The notes under the pieces were generated by a model. That model was not told the origin of the DNA and ran no database searches. It saw only the letters and a list, made by a program, of their open reading frames with translations. Shown in pieces: positions 21,335 to 29,806 of a stretch of 45,073 bases of DNA (the stretch's first letter is position 1; each line of letters begins with the position of its first letter). The position numbers and the translations under genes were made by a program. This DNA comes from Gp7-AA6 sp036395755 (GTDB taxonomy: Bacteria > Acidobacteriota > Thermoanaerobaculia > UBA5066 > Gp7-AA6): the NCBI GenBank assembly GCA_036395755.1, contig DASWCZ010000075.1, positions 1 to 45,073 of the forward strand, in the 5' to 3' direction.

Positions 21335-22681
21335 TCAGATCACCTCCGCCTCTTCCATCTGGGCCAGTTTCGACTTCGTCCACCCGAGGAGCCGGCCGTA
21401 CACCTTCTCGTTGTCGGCGCCGACGGGCTTCAGCGCCCACTTGATACGCGGCGGCGTCTCGGACATCTTGAAGGCCGGACCCTGATGGTGGATGTCGCCG
21501 TAGTAGGGATCGTCGATCCACTGGACCGCGCCGCGCAGCTTCCAGTGCGGGTTCTCGGAAACCTCCTTCGCGTTCCAGACCGGCTGGTTGTTGAGGCCGG
21601 CCTTGTCGAGGAGCTTGGCCACGTCTTCCTTGGTCTTGTCCTTCGCCCACGTCTCGAGAGCCTCGTAGACGGTTGTCTGGTTCTCCGCCTTGACGCGGTC
21701 GTCGTGCTTGGCGTACGTCGTGGCCAGGTCCTTCTTCCCGATGACGTCGCAGAGCTTCTTGAAATCCTCGTCCGTGTAGGCGCTGACCAGGATGTAGCCG
21801 ACTTCGGCCTCCTGGGGATTCTTGGAGTCCGGGTAGGAGGACTTGCCGCACTGGATGATTCCATGCACGCAGAGTTCCGTGTCCCAGTTGCCCCAGCGTT
21901 CCCTCCGGATACCGTACCGGCCATAGAGCGGAAGGGCGGACTCGAGCTGCCGCGTGACGCCATGAACCTGCGAGTACTCGATGAAGGTCCCCTCCCCGGA
22001 GACGTTGTCCCGCCAGTAAAGAGCTGCCAGGATCGTGACGGCGGCCATCATGCCGCCCCAGTAGTCGGCCAGCCAGATCGTGTGCTTGGCCGGCGTCCCG
22101 CCCCGGTCTGCGGCTTCGCCGGTGATCCCGAAGGCGCCGCCCATGGCCTGGCCCAGGATGTCGTAGGAGGCCCGGACGCGTCCCGGCCCCCAGCCCCCGA
22201 ACCCGCCCAGCCACTGGTAGACGAGGCGGGGGTTGACCTTGGAAAGGTGCTGATACCCGATCCCCCACCGGTCGAAGGTCCCCGGCCGGTAGTTCTGGAC
22301 CATCACGTCCGACTTGGCCGCGAGCTCCAACATGGCCTGCCTCGCCTCCGGCCGGTGGAAGTCGAGGCTGACGAACTCCTCGTTGGGGTTGGCCCCGAAG
22401 AAGCCCAGGCCCGTGCCCGCCTCCGGAACCCAGCGGGAGAGCGGGTAGAGAAGGGGTTCGTTGAACGGGGTCGTGTGACGCATCGGCTCGCCGCGTCTCG
22501 GCGCCTCGATCTTGATGACCTCGGCTCCCAGCTCGGCCAGATAGCTCGCGCAGGAGGGACCGAGGATGTACTGCGTGCAGGATAAGACGCGATAGCCCTT
22601 CAGCACTTCCGGCTTTCCGGCAGCCGTCTTATGGTCGAAGAGCTGCTGACAATAGGTTTCGAAATCGGGTGCGGTTGCCAT
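21335..22681 (-). CDS. Class III CoA-transferase, subunit 1
   Basis: A 448-residue family III CoA-transferase (CaiB/BaiF, formyl-CoA transferase type), which moves CoA between carboxylic acids through an aspartyl thioester. The likely catalytic residue is D174 in ASYDILGQAMGG. The N-terminal Rossmann-like block is YRVLSCTQYILGPSCASYL, AELGAEVIKIEAPRRGEPMR, followed by VQNYRPGTFDRWGIGY. A ribosome site AGGAGG lies 9 bases before ATG 22681. It follows the larger CoA-transferase gene by 26 bases. The two resemble known heterodimeric pairs such as BbsE/BbsF or SmtA/SmtB in arrangement, so they may work as one enzyme. Acid donor and acceptor are unknown. Confidence 0.93.
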   Translation of the reverse strand: MATAPDFETYCQQLFDHKTAAGKPEVLKGYRVLSCTQYILGPSCASYLAELGAEVIKIEAPRRGEPMRHTTPFNEPLLYPLSRWVPEAGTGLGFFGANPNEEFVSLDFHRPEARQAMLELAAKSDVMVQNYRPGTFDRWGIGYQHLSKVNPRLVYQWLGGFGGWGPGRVRASYDILGQAMGGAFGITGEAADRGGTPAKHTIWLADYWGGMMAAVTILAALYWRDNVSGEGTFIEYSQVHGVTRQLESALPLYGRYGIRRERWGNWDTELCVHGIIQCGKSSYPDSKNPQEAEVGYILVSAYTDEDFKKLCDVIGKKDLATTYAKHDDRVKAENQTTVYEALETWAKDKTKEDVAKLLDKAGLNNQPVWNAKEVSENPHWKLRGAVQWIDDPYYGDIHHQGPAFKMSETPPRIKWALKPVGADNEKVYGRLLGWTKSKLAQMEEAEVI

Positions 22682-22707
22682 CTTGTTTTACCTCCTGGTT
22701 CCCGGAC

Positions 22708-24123
22708 CTAGACCACGCCGCGCTTCTTGAGCCCGGCGACATCCGTCGGCCCAAGTCCCAGCAGCTTCAGGTAGATCTCTTCGTTGTCGTATCCGAGCGG
22801 CCGGCCGATCCATTTCAGGCGGCCCGGAGCCTTGTGCGCGATGAACGGCGTCGTGCCGTAGAGAACCTTCCCGTAGAGCCGGTCCTCGAACTCGTCGACG
22901 TGCCCGCGGTATTTGAAGTGCGGGTCCTCGGCGACCTCGTCGATGTAGTTCACGCCGCCGGACGCGACCTGCTGAGCGAGCAGCTCCCGCATCGCGTCCG
23001 CCCGGGAAAAGTCCTTCTGCCAATCGGCGAGAACCGTATAGGTCTTCACTTGCTTCAAGTGCGGAAGCCGCGCCACGACCACGCGCAGGCTCTTGTCGTC
23101 TAAGATCTCGTCCTCCAGGTCGGAACGTGTCTGGCCCACCGTCCGCCAGATCCGGTACCAGAGGCGGTCGTGCCCGCCTCCGACCATGAAGTAGCCGTCC
23201 TTGCAGGGGTTGACGGCGTAGATATTGATCGCGAGGTCCCAGTTGCCGTAGCGGGGCCGGATGCTCCCGTCGAACCCGTACCAGGCCCAGTTGTAATCCA
23301 GGATCCGGATGACGCCTTCCGCCGCGGTCCCTTCCACGAACTGGCCCTTGCCCGAGACCTTGTCGCGATAGATAAGCGCGGCCAGGATACCCATTGCCGT
23401 CGCGGTGCCGCCAACATGGTCCGCCATCCACATGGCCGAGCGGGTGGGCCGCCCGCCGAACTCCTTCGGGAGACCCGTGCCGTGGACGAACCCGCAGGCC
23501 GCCTGTGCGGTCGGATCCAGGTTACCCGGCTTGTCCTTGGAGGGACCCCACTGGCCCTTCTGTCCTACCCAAGCGTAGACGAGCCGCGGGTTGATCTCCT
23601 TCAATTGTCGATAGCCGATTCCCCAAGCGTCGAACTGCCCAGGCGGGTAATTCTCGATCAGGACATCGCAGTGGACGACGAGCTTCTTCAAGAGCTCTCG
23701 GCCCTCTTCCTTCTCGAGATCGAGCGTGATGGACTGCTTGTTCCTCATCTCGTGGAGGAAGTGCAGGCCGATCGGCTCGCCCGTCTCGGCGTCCTTGAAC
23801 ATGTACTCCTTGCGGCCGAAGGGCGTCTGCCAGCGTAACGGATCGCCGGCCGGCGGCTCGCACTTGATCGTGTCGGCGCCCAGCTCCGAGAGCATCGAGG
23901 AGCACCAGTTGCCGATGATCATCCCCTTGCTCAGGTCGAGGACCCGGATCGTGGTCAAGCACTCGGGTTTCTTGAAATTGTCCGTCTGCCGTAACTGCGC
24001 CTCCAGCGAAAGCGGGTACTCCTTCGCCTGATCGGTGAGACCTGCGTAGACCTCATCGGGAGTCGGGGGCGGGACCGCCGGCCAGGGCAAGACCTTGTGT
24101 TTCGGAAACGTGGTTTCAGCCAT
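22708..24123 (-). CDS. Class III CoA-transferase, subunit 2
   Basis: A 471-residue family III CoA-transferase. The likely catalytic aspartate is D203 in NLDPTAQAACGF. Other family blocks: TTIRVLDLSKGMIIGNW, SELGADTIKCEPPAGDPLRW, IENYPPGQFDAWGIGY. The N-terminal 55 residues are an extension relative to subunit 1. The start is ATG 24123 with AGGAGG upstream; an earlier in-frame start at 24156 lacks support. It is the first gene of the seven-gene operon ending at 18179. The two subunits differ strongly, so a heterodimer with divided labour is plausible, and a catalytic Asp in both suggests both chains keep activity. Confidence 0.93.
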   Translation of the reverse strand: MAETTFPKHKVLPWPAVPPPTPDEVYAGLTDQAKEYPLSLEAQLRQTDNFKKPECLTTIRVLDLSKGMIIGNWCSSMLSELGADTIKCEPPAGDPLRWQTPFGRKEYMFKDAETGEPIGLHFLHEMRNKQSITLDLEKEEGRELLKKLVVHCDVLIENYPPGQFDAWGIGYRQLKEINPRLVYAWVGQKGQWGPSKDKPGNLDPTAQAACGFVHGTGLPKEFGGRPTRSAMWMADHVGGTATAMGILAALIYRDKVSGKGQFVEGTAAEGVIRILDYNWAWYGFDGSIRPRYGNWDLAINIYAVNPCKDGYFMVGGGHDRLWYRIWRTVGQTRSDLEDEILDDKSLRVVVARLPHLKQVKTYTVLADWQKDFSRADAMRELLAQQVASGGVNYIDEVAEDPHFKYRGHVDEFEDRLYGKVLYGTTPFIAHKAPGRLKWIGRPLGYDNEEIYLKLLGLGPTDVAGLKKRGVV

Positions 24124-24256
24124 TCGCACCTCCTGTTGGTTCTGGGAAAGCCTCATCCCCGCGGAGAGGGCGACGCCTCCAGATAGGGGTTCGGCCGGGA
24201 AGGACGTCGCAAGAAAGATCGCAGGACATAGGGCAGAACCAGAACTTTCGGAACGT

Positions 24257-24298
24257 GGCCCACGGGTGCCAGATCAAGAGATCCCGGCACCGTGGGCC
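24257..24298. other. Strong hairpin between the MFS gene and the CoA-transferase operon
   Basis: GGCCCACGGGTGCC (24257-24270) pairs with GGCACCGTGGGCC (24286-24298), giving a 13-pair stem with one bulged G and a 15-base loop. It lies about 140 bases past the MFS stop in the minus direction. No T-run follows, so it is not a standard intrinsic terminator. It could reduce readthrough or process the mRNA. Confidence 0.55.
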
Positions 24299-24381
24299 TC
24301 CCCCTCTAATCGAATCTCTTTCGCTACACAGCCTCAGGTTTCAGAGGCTCGGCGACTGCGGACCAGGATGGTTCCCGGCGC

Positions 24382-24403
24382 GCAGGCGCCTGCCCCGTGT
24401 ATA
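24382..24403 (-). promoter_or_regulatory. Possible promoter with GCAGGCGCCTGC palindrome
   Basis: Between the MFS stop and the hairpin, TATACA on the minus strand (24403-24398) is followed 4 bases later by a perfect 12-base palindrome at 24382-24393. This could be a -10 box and an operator for the CoA-transferase operon. The leader would be about 260 bases. The support is only by eye. Confidence 0.3.
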
Positions 24404-24435
24404 TCACGTTCATCACGACCCGCACACTCGCTCCT

Positions 24436-25719
24436 CTACGCCCTCATCTCCCTCGGCGGTGTCGGCCGCCTGGCCAGCAGCTCAAAGAGGAGAGCGACGA
24501 TCGCGAGGACCCCAGCGGTGTAGAAGGCGTACTTGTAGTCCTTATATTTGTCGAAGAGCTTGCCGCCGATCCTGGGTCCGATGATGCCTGCTACGCCCCA
24601 GGCGGTGAAAAGCAGGCCGTAGTTGATGCCGGCGTTCTTCGTGCCCCAGAAGTCGGAGGTCGTCGAGGCATTCACCGACAGTTGCGTGCCGTAGCACCAG
24701 TAGACGATGAAGACCATGACGTATAGGAGAATGGGGACCGCGAAAAGGGCGCCGGTATGCGGCAGAATGAACATGGATACGGCCGAGATCCCGATCATCA
24801 GGCGCAGGACGTTCAACCGCCCCAGCGCGTCGGACATCCAGCCCGAGAAGATCCGGCCCGAGGCATTGCCCGCGGCTCCGATGATCAGACTGATGGCCGC
24901 GAGCGCCGCGGCCGCGACGCCCACAGACTTTGCGAACGGCACGAGCTGGCTGATGACCATGAGGCCCGCCGAGGTGCCCAGAGCGTAGGCGACCCACATG
25001 AAGTAGAACGTGGGGGTGCGCAACATCTCGCCCGGACGGAACTCGTAGGTCGTCGCTGCAACCTTGGACGCAGGGGCGGGCGCCCAGCCGGCCGGGCGGT
25101 ACCCGACCGGAGGATTCTTCAACAGCAACGATCCGACGAGCGTCATGACGAAGAAGACGAGTCCCAGCACGGTGAAGGTCGTGCGCCAGCCGTACGTCGG
25201 GATGAGCCACAGGTTAGAGAGAGGACCGAAGATGGCCGAGCCGCCTCCGTAGCCGGCCACGGCCAGCCCGACGGCCAGGCCGCGCTTGTCCGGGAACCAT
25301 TTCGCCATGACCGGGATCGGCGTCGCGTAGCCGAAACCGTTGCCGATTCCGACGATGACGCCGAAGCAGACGATCAGGTACGTGAGACTGGTGGTCTTGG
25401 CGCAGAGCAAGAAGCCCGCGGTTAAGAGAATGCAGCCCGTCAGCGATATGAAGAAGGGACCGAGCTTGTCCTGCAATCGACCCGCGAGGATGAAGGCGAT
25501 GGCGAACACGACGACCGCCCAGGTGAACACCTGGGACGTGTCCGCCCGCTTCCAGCCGAACTCTTTCTCGAGAGGTGCGACGAAGACGCTCCAGGCGTAA
25601 AGCGAACCCAGTGCCAGATTCATCAAGAGTCCGCCCACCACCCGCCACCATCGACTGACGGCCACTTCCCCATGTGGTACGGCAGCGGCCCCCGGGGTTG
25701 CTCCAGCGGTACTTGCCAT
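24436..25719 (-). CDS. OFA-type MFS transporter (oxalate:formate antiporter family)
   Basis: A 427-residue 12-helix major facilitator. Matches to the OFA family: GGLLMNLALGSLYAWSVF, LEKEFGWKR at the start, WAVVVFAIAFILAGRLQDKLGP, GIGNGFGYATPIPVMAKWFPD, GLAVGLAVAGYGGGSAIFGP, and VYWCYGTQLSVNAS in the second half. Known members exchange oxalate and formate, and related ones take other monocarboxylates. Without an oxalyl-CoA decarboxylase here, a different carboxylate is likely, probably the acid activated by the CoA-transferases or ligase. ATG 25719 has GGAGG upstream, in a leader duplicated in tandem. Confidence 0.9.
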   Translation of the reverse strand: MASTAGATPGAAAVPHGEVAVSRWWRVVGGLLMNLALGSLYAWSVFVAPLEKEFGWKRADTSQVFTWAVVVFAIAFILAGRLQDKLGPFFISLTGCILLTAGFLLCAKTTSLTYLIVCFGVIVGIGNGFGYATPIPVMAKWFPDKRGLAVGLAVAGYGGGSAIFGPLSNLWLIPTYGWRTTFTVLGLVFFVMTLVGSLLLKNPPVGYRPAGWAPAPASKVAATTYEFRPGEMLRTPTFYFMWVAYALGTSAGLMVISQLVPFAKSVGVAAAALAAISLIIGAAGNASGRIFSGWMSDALGRLNVLRLMIGISAVSMFILPHTGALFAVPILLYVMVFIVYWCYGTQLSVNASTTSDFWGTKNAGINYGLLFTAWGVAGIIGPRIGGKLFDKYKDYKYAFYTAGVLAIVALLFELLARRPTPPREMRA

Positions 25720-25720
25720 A

Positions 25721-25786
25721 TCAGAGCCTCCTCCCTTTCAGTTCCTGACCTTCTTTAGAGCCTCCTCGATTTCGGTTCGTGACCTT
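25721..25786. repeat. 32-bp tandem repeat carrying the MFS ribosome-binding leader
   Basis: 25721-25752 and 25755-25786 match at 27 of 32 positions. Each copy carries GGAGG followed by a CTCT segment on the minus strand. The gene-proximal copy supplies the ribosome site of the MFS gene. Confidence 0.75.
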
Positions 25787-26179
25787 GGATCGACGTGGTT
25801 CCACTGCATCCGGATCTTGGACTGGCGGTGACGATGACGTTGCTCAGGCGCACGTGGCCTATTGATTCTTGCAGCCTATGACGAAGGCCGGATGCCTGGC
25901 AACTGCCTCGTTCACTCGAGCCCTCGACCACGAAGGATTCGAAGATCCTCTCCACTTCGGCCGGATCGCCCGGCGCAGATTGTTCCGACCGGCACGCCAC
26001 GTCGCTTCCAGAGGGACCGGCCATCCGGAGAGAAGACCTATTCCCACGAAGGGGTTGGCACCGTGTCGGATCGCCCTCACCGGGGCGACAGGCTCAAGCG
26101 GCCGTACACCGGCTGAACAATTTGGCCAGCCGCGCGCGCCGCGCCGAGGAGCGCCCACCTCTGACGTGGACGGAGCGCT
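25787..26179. other. Intergenic region without a recognisable gene
   Basis: About 390 bases between the MFS leader and the citrate synthase stop. Short open frames exist on both strands, but none has family-like composition, a ribosome site, or a match I recognise. I see no clear terminator with a T-run. A promoter for the MFS gene probably lies here but I cannot place it. Confidence 0.6.
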
Positions 26180-27523
26180 CTAGCGTCGATCGATCGGGAC
26201 GAAGTTGCGTTCGCCAGGGCCGAGATAGACCTGGCGCGGCCGAGCGATCTTCTGCTCGGGATCAGCCAGCATCTCCTCCCACTGGGCGATCCAGCCGGCG
26301 GTGCGGGGGATCGCGAACAGAACCGTGAAGACCGTGGTCGGGAAGCCCATCGCCTGGTAAATCAGGCCGGAGTAGAAGTCGACGTTCGGGTAGAGCTTGC
26401 GCTTGACGAAGTAGTCGTCCTGGAGCGCGATCCTCTCGAGCTCCAGAGCGATGTCGAGCAGAGGATTGCGCCCCGTTACCGCGAAGACTTCGTCGGCGAT
26501 GCGCTTGATGATCTTGGCCCGCGGGTCATAGTTCTTGTAGACGCGGTGGCCGAAGCCCATCAGCCGCTTCTCGCCCTTGCCCTCTTTGACCTCCTTGATG
26601 AAGCCCGGAACGCGGGAGACCGAGCTGATCTCCTGAAGCATCTTCAAGACCTCTTCGTTGGCTCCGCCGTGCAGCGGCCCGTAGAGCGCCGCCGCCGCGC
26701 CCGCGACGGCGGAATAGGGATCCGGGTGCGAGGAGCCAATTCCCCGCATCGCGTGAGTGCCGCAGTTCTGCTCGTGGTCGGCATGGAGGATGAAGAGGAC
26801 GTCGAGCGCGTGAACCAGCACGGGGTCGGGACGCCAGCTCGCCGACGGGATCTTGAACAGCATGTTCAGGAAGTTCTCGGTGTACGAGAGATCGTTGTCC
26901 GGATAGATGTAAGGCATCCCCATGCTGTGCCGGTAGGCCAGGGCGGCCAGTGTCGGCATCTTGGCGATCAGGCGCCAGGCCTGGGTCTGCCGGGACACCG
27001 GATCGTGGATGTCGTGTGCGTCCGGGTAGAAGGTCGACATCGCGGCAACCGTCCCGATCAGCATCCCCATCGGGTGCGCGTCGTAGTTGAAGCCGTCCAT
27101 GAACTTCTTCAACGACTCCTGGAGCATCGTGTGGAACGTGATGTGATGCACCCACTCGTCGTACTGCGCCTGCGTCGGCAGCTCCCCGTTCAGGAGCAAG
27201 TACGCGACCTCGAGGTAGCTGGACTTCTCGGCGAGCTGCTCGATCGGGTAGCCGCGGTAGCGCAGGATTCCCTCGTCCCCGTCGATGAACGTGATACGGC
27301 TCTTACACGAGGCGGTGTTCATGAACGCAGGGTCGTAGGACATTAGCCCGAAGTCCTGGGCGTCGATCTTGATCTGGCGCAGATCGATCGCACGGATCGT
27401 CCCTTCGGCGATCGGAATCTCGTAGGACTTCCCGGTCCGCCGGTCGATCACCGTCAGCGCATCCTCCTTCTGCTCCAGGCCGACGCCGGAGGCTGCTTTC
27501 TTATCGGCATCCAAGGTTGGCAT
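26180..27523 (-). CDS. gltA: Citrate synthase (GltA type)
   Basis: A 447-residue citrate synthase, which condenses oxaloacetate with acetyl-CoA in the TCA cycle. Catalytic blocks: FILHADHEQNCGTHAMR, LYGPLHGGANEEVLKML, MGFGHRVYKNYDPR, and NVDFYSGLIYQAMGF with the Asp. The N-terminal extension of about 50 residues (small beta domain) and the length fit the hexameric, NADH-type GltA of Gram-negative bacteria. GGAAGGAG is spaced 6 bases from ATG 27523, and a TATAAT box lies 35 bases upstream. It is a different type from the second citrate synthase at 34537. Confidence 0.97.
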   Translation of the reverse strand: MPTLDADKKAASGVGLEQKEDALTVIDRRTGKSYEIPIAEGTIRAIDLRQIKIDAQDFGLMSYDPAFMNTASCKSRITFIDGDEGILRYRGYPIEQLAEKSSYLEVAYLLLNGELPTQAQYDEWVHHITFHTMLQESLKKFMDGFNYDAHPMGMLIGTVAAMSTFYPDAHDIHDPVSRQTQAWRLIAKMPTLAALAYRHSMGMPYIYPDNDLSYTENFLNMLFKIPSASWRPDPVLVHALDVLFILHADHEQNCGTHAMRGIGSSHPDPYSAVAGAAAALYGPLHGGANEEVLKMLQEISSVSRVPGFIKEVKEGKGEKRLMGFGHRVYKNYDPRAKIIKRIADEVFAVTGRNPLLDIALELERIALQDDYFVKRKLYPNVDFYSGLIYQAMGFPTTVFTVLFAIPRTAGWIAQWEEMLADPEQKIARPRQVYLGPGERNFVPIDRR

Positions 27524-27830
27524 CGATGACTCCTTCCGGACGAGGCTGGGAGAGGCTGATTATACGGGCGGGCGCGGCGCGAATGCCCGACGCGGTATGC
27601 GCAAAACTTCATGGCGAAGGGGCGCCAATGATCGAGACCGCCCCGCTTCCCTAGGACGCGGGCAGGCGCCGCGAAGATGTAGTTCCGGTCTCTCGTCCTC
27701 CTTTCGAGATTGAGGGGCGCGCCCTGCGAGAATGAGGGGCGCGCCTCATTGCCTTCGCTTCGAGCCGATCCATAAGGTTCCGATCGGGAGGCAACATCCA
27801 GATCCACAAGTAGGAAGTGCGAAAGCGCGG
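27524..27830. other. gltA upstream region with GC hairpins
   Basis: About 300 bases separate the RNase Z-like gene from gltA. It contains the gltA promoter at 27559-27564. GAGGGGCGCGCC occurs twice around 27715 and 27740, the second within a near-palindrome AATGAGGGGCGCGCCTCATT that could end the upstream transcript. No gene is seen. Confidence 0.5.
27559..27564 (-). promoter_or_regulatory. -10 box (TATAAT) of gltA
   Basis: A perfect TATAAT on the minus strand. Transcription would begin about 28 bases before ATG 27523, leaving room for the GGAAGGAG ribosome site. No good -35 hexamer is seen. Confidence 0.6.
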
Positions 27831-28730
27831 TCAGTAAATCGGATTGGCCGGTGGCGGGACCGGCCACTCGGCCGCGGCCGGCCGGGGCAGGAAAGGGATC
27901 ACCCGATCCGCGACCTCGGCCGGCAGCGTTCCGAGAGCTTCCCGGATTTCTTCCGGCCGGTACCGCAACGAGAAGTGCGTCAGCACGATCGCCTCGTTGT
28001 CGAAGAGCGAAGCCCGCTCGGCGATGTCGTCCAGGTGGATGTGTGCGTACTCCCGGGCGCGGTCCAGGTCGTCGGGCGCCAGGAACGAGCATTCGATGAG
28101 CAGCACGCGCGCACGGAAGAGCTCGGGCGCCGCGTCGAAAATCTCCGGGCCGCAGTCCCCCGGGTACGCGAGCAGTGGGATCTCTTCGCGGCGCGTGACC
28201 TCGCCGCCAGCGGCGCGCAGGGCTGCGATTTCCTCTCCCGGCCGGCCGATCAGCTCGTCGGTGAGCTTCTTCCGGACCTCGGAAAAGAGGTAGCCGACCG
28301 TCGGAACCCGGTGTCGCCCCGGCAGGAACTTCAGCTCGAGGTCGTTCCGGAGCAACACGCTCTCGCCCGGCACGGCCGGGGTCACGTGCGCGCCGTAGTC
28401 CACGTTCTCCAGCCTCTGCGAGATCGCGAGCCACGCTTCGAGGTCCGGCACGGCCTCTTCCGGCGCGAAGACGCGGGCCGCCCGTAGACCGGTCAGCCGC
28501 CGCCGGGACGCGTGATGAGCGAGGCCAGCGGCGTGGTCGAGGTGCCCATGGGTCAGGCAGACGGTCGAGTACCCGACGACGTCGTCCGGCGCGCGGCCGA
28601 ACTCGAGGAGACACTTGAACGCCGGCACCTTGTAGAACGACTCGTGCCCCGCGATCGAAATTCCATCGATCTCGAGGCCGCCGGCTTGGATCTGCACGCG
28701 CCCGCGCCCCTCGGGATAGTCGCTCGCCAT
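27831..28730 (-). CDS. RNase Z-like metallo-beta-lactamase-fold hydrolase
   Basis: A 299-residue MBL-fold protein. The zinc motif is TVCLTHGHLDHAAGL (HxHxDH). Later ligands are probably in ECSFLAPDD, with a final His in EAIVLTHFSLRYRPEEI. The layout fits tRNase Z, which trims tRNA 3' tails, but the exosite arm is unclear, and since the tRNA in this window encodes its CCA the role may be quality control. It starts at ATG 28730, back to back with queA across 26 bases. The order on the minus strand is this gene then gltA. Confidence 0.82.
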   Translation of the reverse strand: MASDYPEGRGRVQIQAGGLEIDGISIAGHESFYKVPAFKCLLEFGRAPDDVVGYSTVCLTHGHLDHAAGLAHHASRRRLTGLRAARVFAPEEAVPDLEAWLAISQRLENVDYGAHVTPAVPGESVLLRNDLELKFLPGRHRVPTVGYLFSEVRKKLTDELIGRPGEEIAALRAAGGEVTRREEIPLLAYPGDCGPEIFDAAPELFRARVLLIECSFLAPDDLDRAREYAHIHLDDIAERASLFDNEAIVLTHFSLRYRPEEIREALGTLPAEVADRVIPFLPRPAAAEWPVPPPANPIY

Positions 28731-28739
28731 CGCGCGGGG

Positions 28740-28750
28740 AGATTACCCTA
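28740..28750. promoter_or_regulatory. Overlapping divergent -10 boxes of queA and the RNase Z-like gene
   Basis: On the plus strand TACCCT (28744-28749) ends 7 bases before GTG 28757. On the minus strand TAATCT (28745-28740) ends 9 bases before ATG 28730. The two boxes share bases, so one polymerase would exclude the other. Confidence 0.45.
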
Positions 28751-28756
28751 GCGTTC

Positions 28757-29806
28757 GTGAGGGTGGACGTTTTCGGATACGACCTGCCGGCGGAGCGCAT
28801 CGCACAACATCCGCCGCCGCGCGGTACGAGCCGGCTCCTGACCCTCGACCGCGCTTCGGGAGCGATCGCGCACCGCTCTTTTCGCGAGCTGCCGGAGCTC
28901 CTCCAGCCCGGCGACCTGGTCGTGCGCAACGACGTCAAGGTGCGGCCGGCGCGGCTCTACGGCCGCGACGAGCGCGACCGATTGGTCGAGCTGTTTCTTC
29001 TTCGTCCGCTCACGACCGAACGCCGCCGCTGGCTTGCTCTCGCAAAGCCCGGCCGCCGCGCGAAGAGCGGCCGCTCGATCCGGTTCGACGAGAAGATCTG
29101 CGCCGCCGTTCTCGACGTCGACGAAGAGGCACGGCGGTTCGTCGAGTTCGATCGTCCTCTATCCGAGGAGCTCCTCGAGAGGATCGGCCACGTCCCCCTG
29201 CCTCCCTACATCCGCCGGGAAGCCGGCGCGCCGGATCGCGAAGAAGATCGGATCGGCTACCAGACCGTCTACGCGCGCGAGCCGCTCGCGGTGGCGGCGC
29301 CGACGGCCGGGCTCCACTTCACGCCGGAGACGTTCTCGGAGCTCGAATCGCGCGGCATCGAGATCGCCGACGTCACGCTCGCCGTCGGCGCCGGAACGTT
29401 CAAACCGGTCATCGCGGCCGACACCGCGGATCACCGTCTCGACGCCGAAGACGTCCTGGTTCCCGAGAAGACCATCGCGTCTCTCCGGGCGGCGCGCGAA
29501 AGCGGACGGCGCATAGTCGCCGTCGGAACGACTGCGACGCGAGCGCTCGAAGCGTGGGCGCGTCTCCCGGGCAGCAGGGAGCGTGACTCCGGAGACCTCT
29601 CCTTTTCGACCGACCTGTTCATCACTCCCGGCTTCGAATTCCGGTCGGTCGGCGCGCTGCTGACGAATTTCCACCTGCCCCGCTCGACGCTTCTCATGCT
29701 GGTTTGCTCGTTCGCGGGCACGGAAAACGTGCTCGCGGCTTATGCCGAAGCGATCCGCCGCGACTACCTCTTCTATTCCTACGGCGACGCAATGCTGATC
29801 GCGTAG
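28757..29806 (+). CDS. queA: tRNA preQ1(34) S-adenosylmethionine ribosyltransferase-isomerase (QueA)
   Basis: A 349-residue QueA, which transfers and isomerises the ribosyl part of SAM onto preQ1 in tRNA to make epoxyqueuosine. Conserved blocks: VDVFGYDLPAERIAQHPPPRG, LQPGDLVVRNDVKVRPARLYG, GHVPLPPYIRR, PTAGLHFTPE, GAGTFKPV and LLTNFHLPRSTLLMLV. Length is normal. The start is GTG 28757, leaderless by its promoter. It is relevant that the tRNA-Asn at 5322 has a GTT anticodon, a QueA substrate class. Its 3' end overlaps the homocysteine methyltransferase gene on the other strand by 28 bases. Confidence 0.96.
   Translation: MRVDVFGYDLPAERIAQHPPPRGTSRLLTLDRASGAIAHRSFRELPELLQPGDLVVRNDVKVRPARLYGRDERDRLVELFLLRPLTTERRRWLALAKPGRRAKSGRSIRFDEKICAAVLDVDEEARRFVEFDRPLSEELLERIGHVPLPPYIRREAGAPDREEDRIGYQTVYAREPLAVAAPTAGLHFTPETFSELESRGIEIADVTLAVGAGTFKPVIAADTADHRLDAEDVLVPEKTIASLRAARESGRRIVAVGTTATRALEAWARLPGSRERDSGDLSFSTDLFITPGFEFRSVGALLTNFHLPRSTLLMLVCSFAGTENVLAAYAEAIRRDYLFYSYGDAMLIA

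Noticed and set aside
21221..22585. A 454-codon plus-strand frame across the CoA-transferase gene.
   Set aside because: The minus-strand frame has class III CoA-transferase motifs and a ribosome site. The plus-strand frame has neither.
21335..25719. An oxalate degradation cluster (formyl-CoA transferase and oxalate:formate antiporter).
   Set aside because: There is no oxalyl-CoA decarboxylase, the CoA-transferases come as an unlike pair, and the other genes do not fit. The OFA family also takes other carboxylates.
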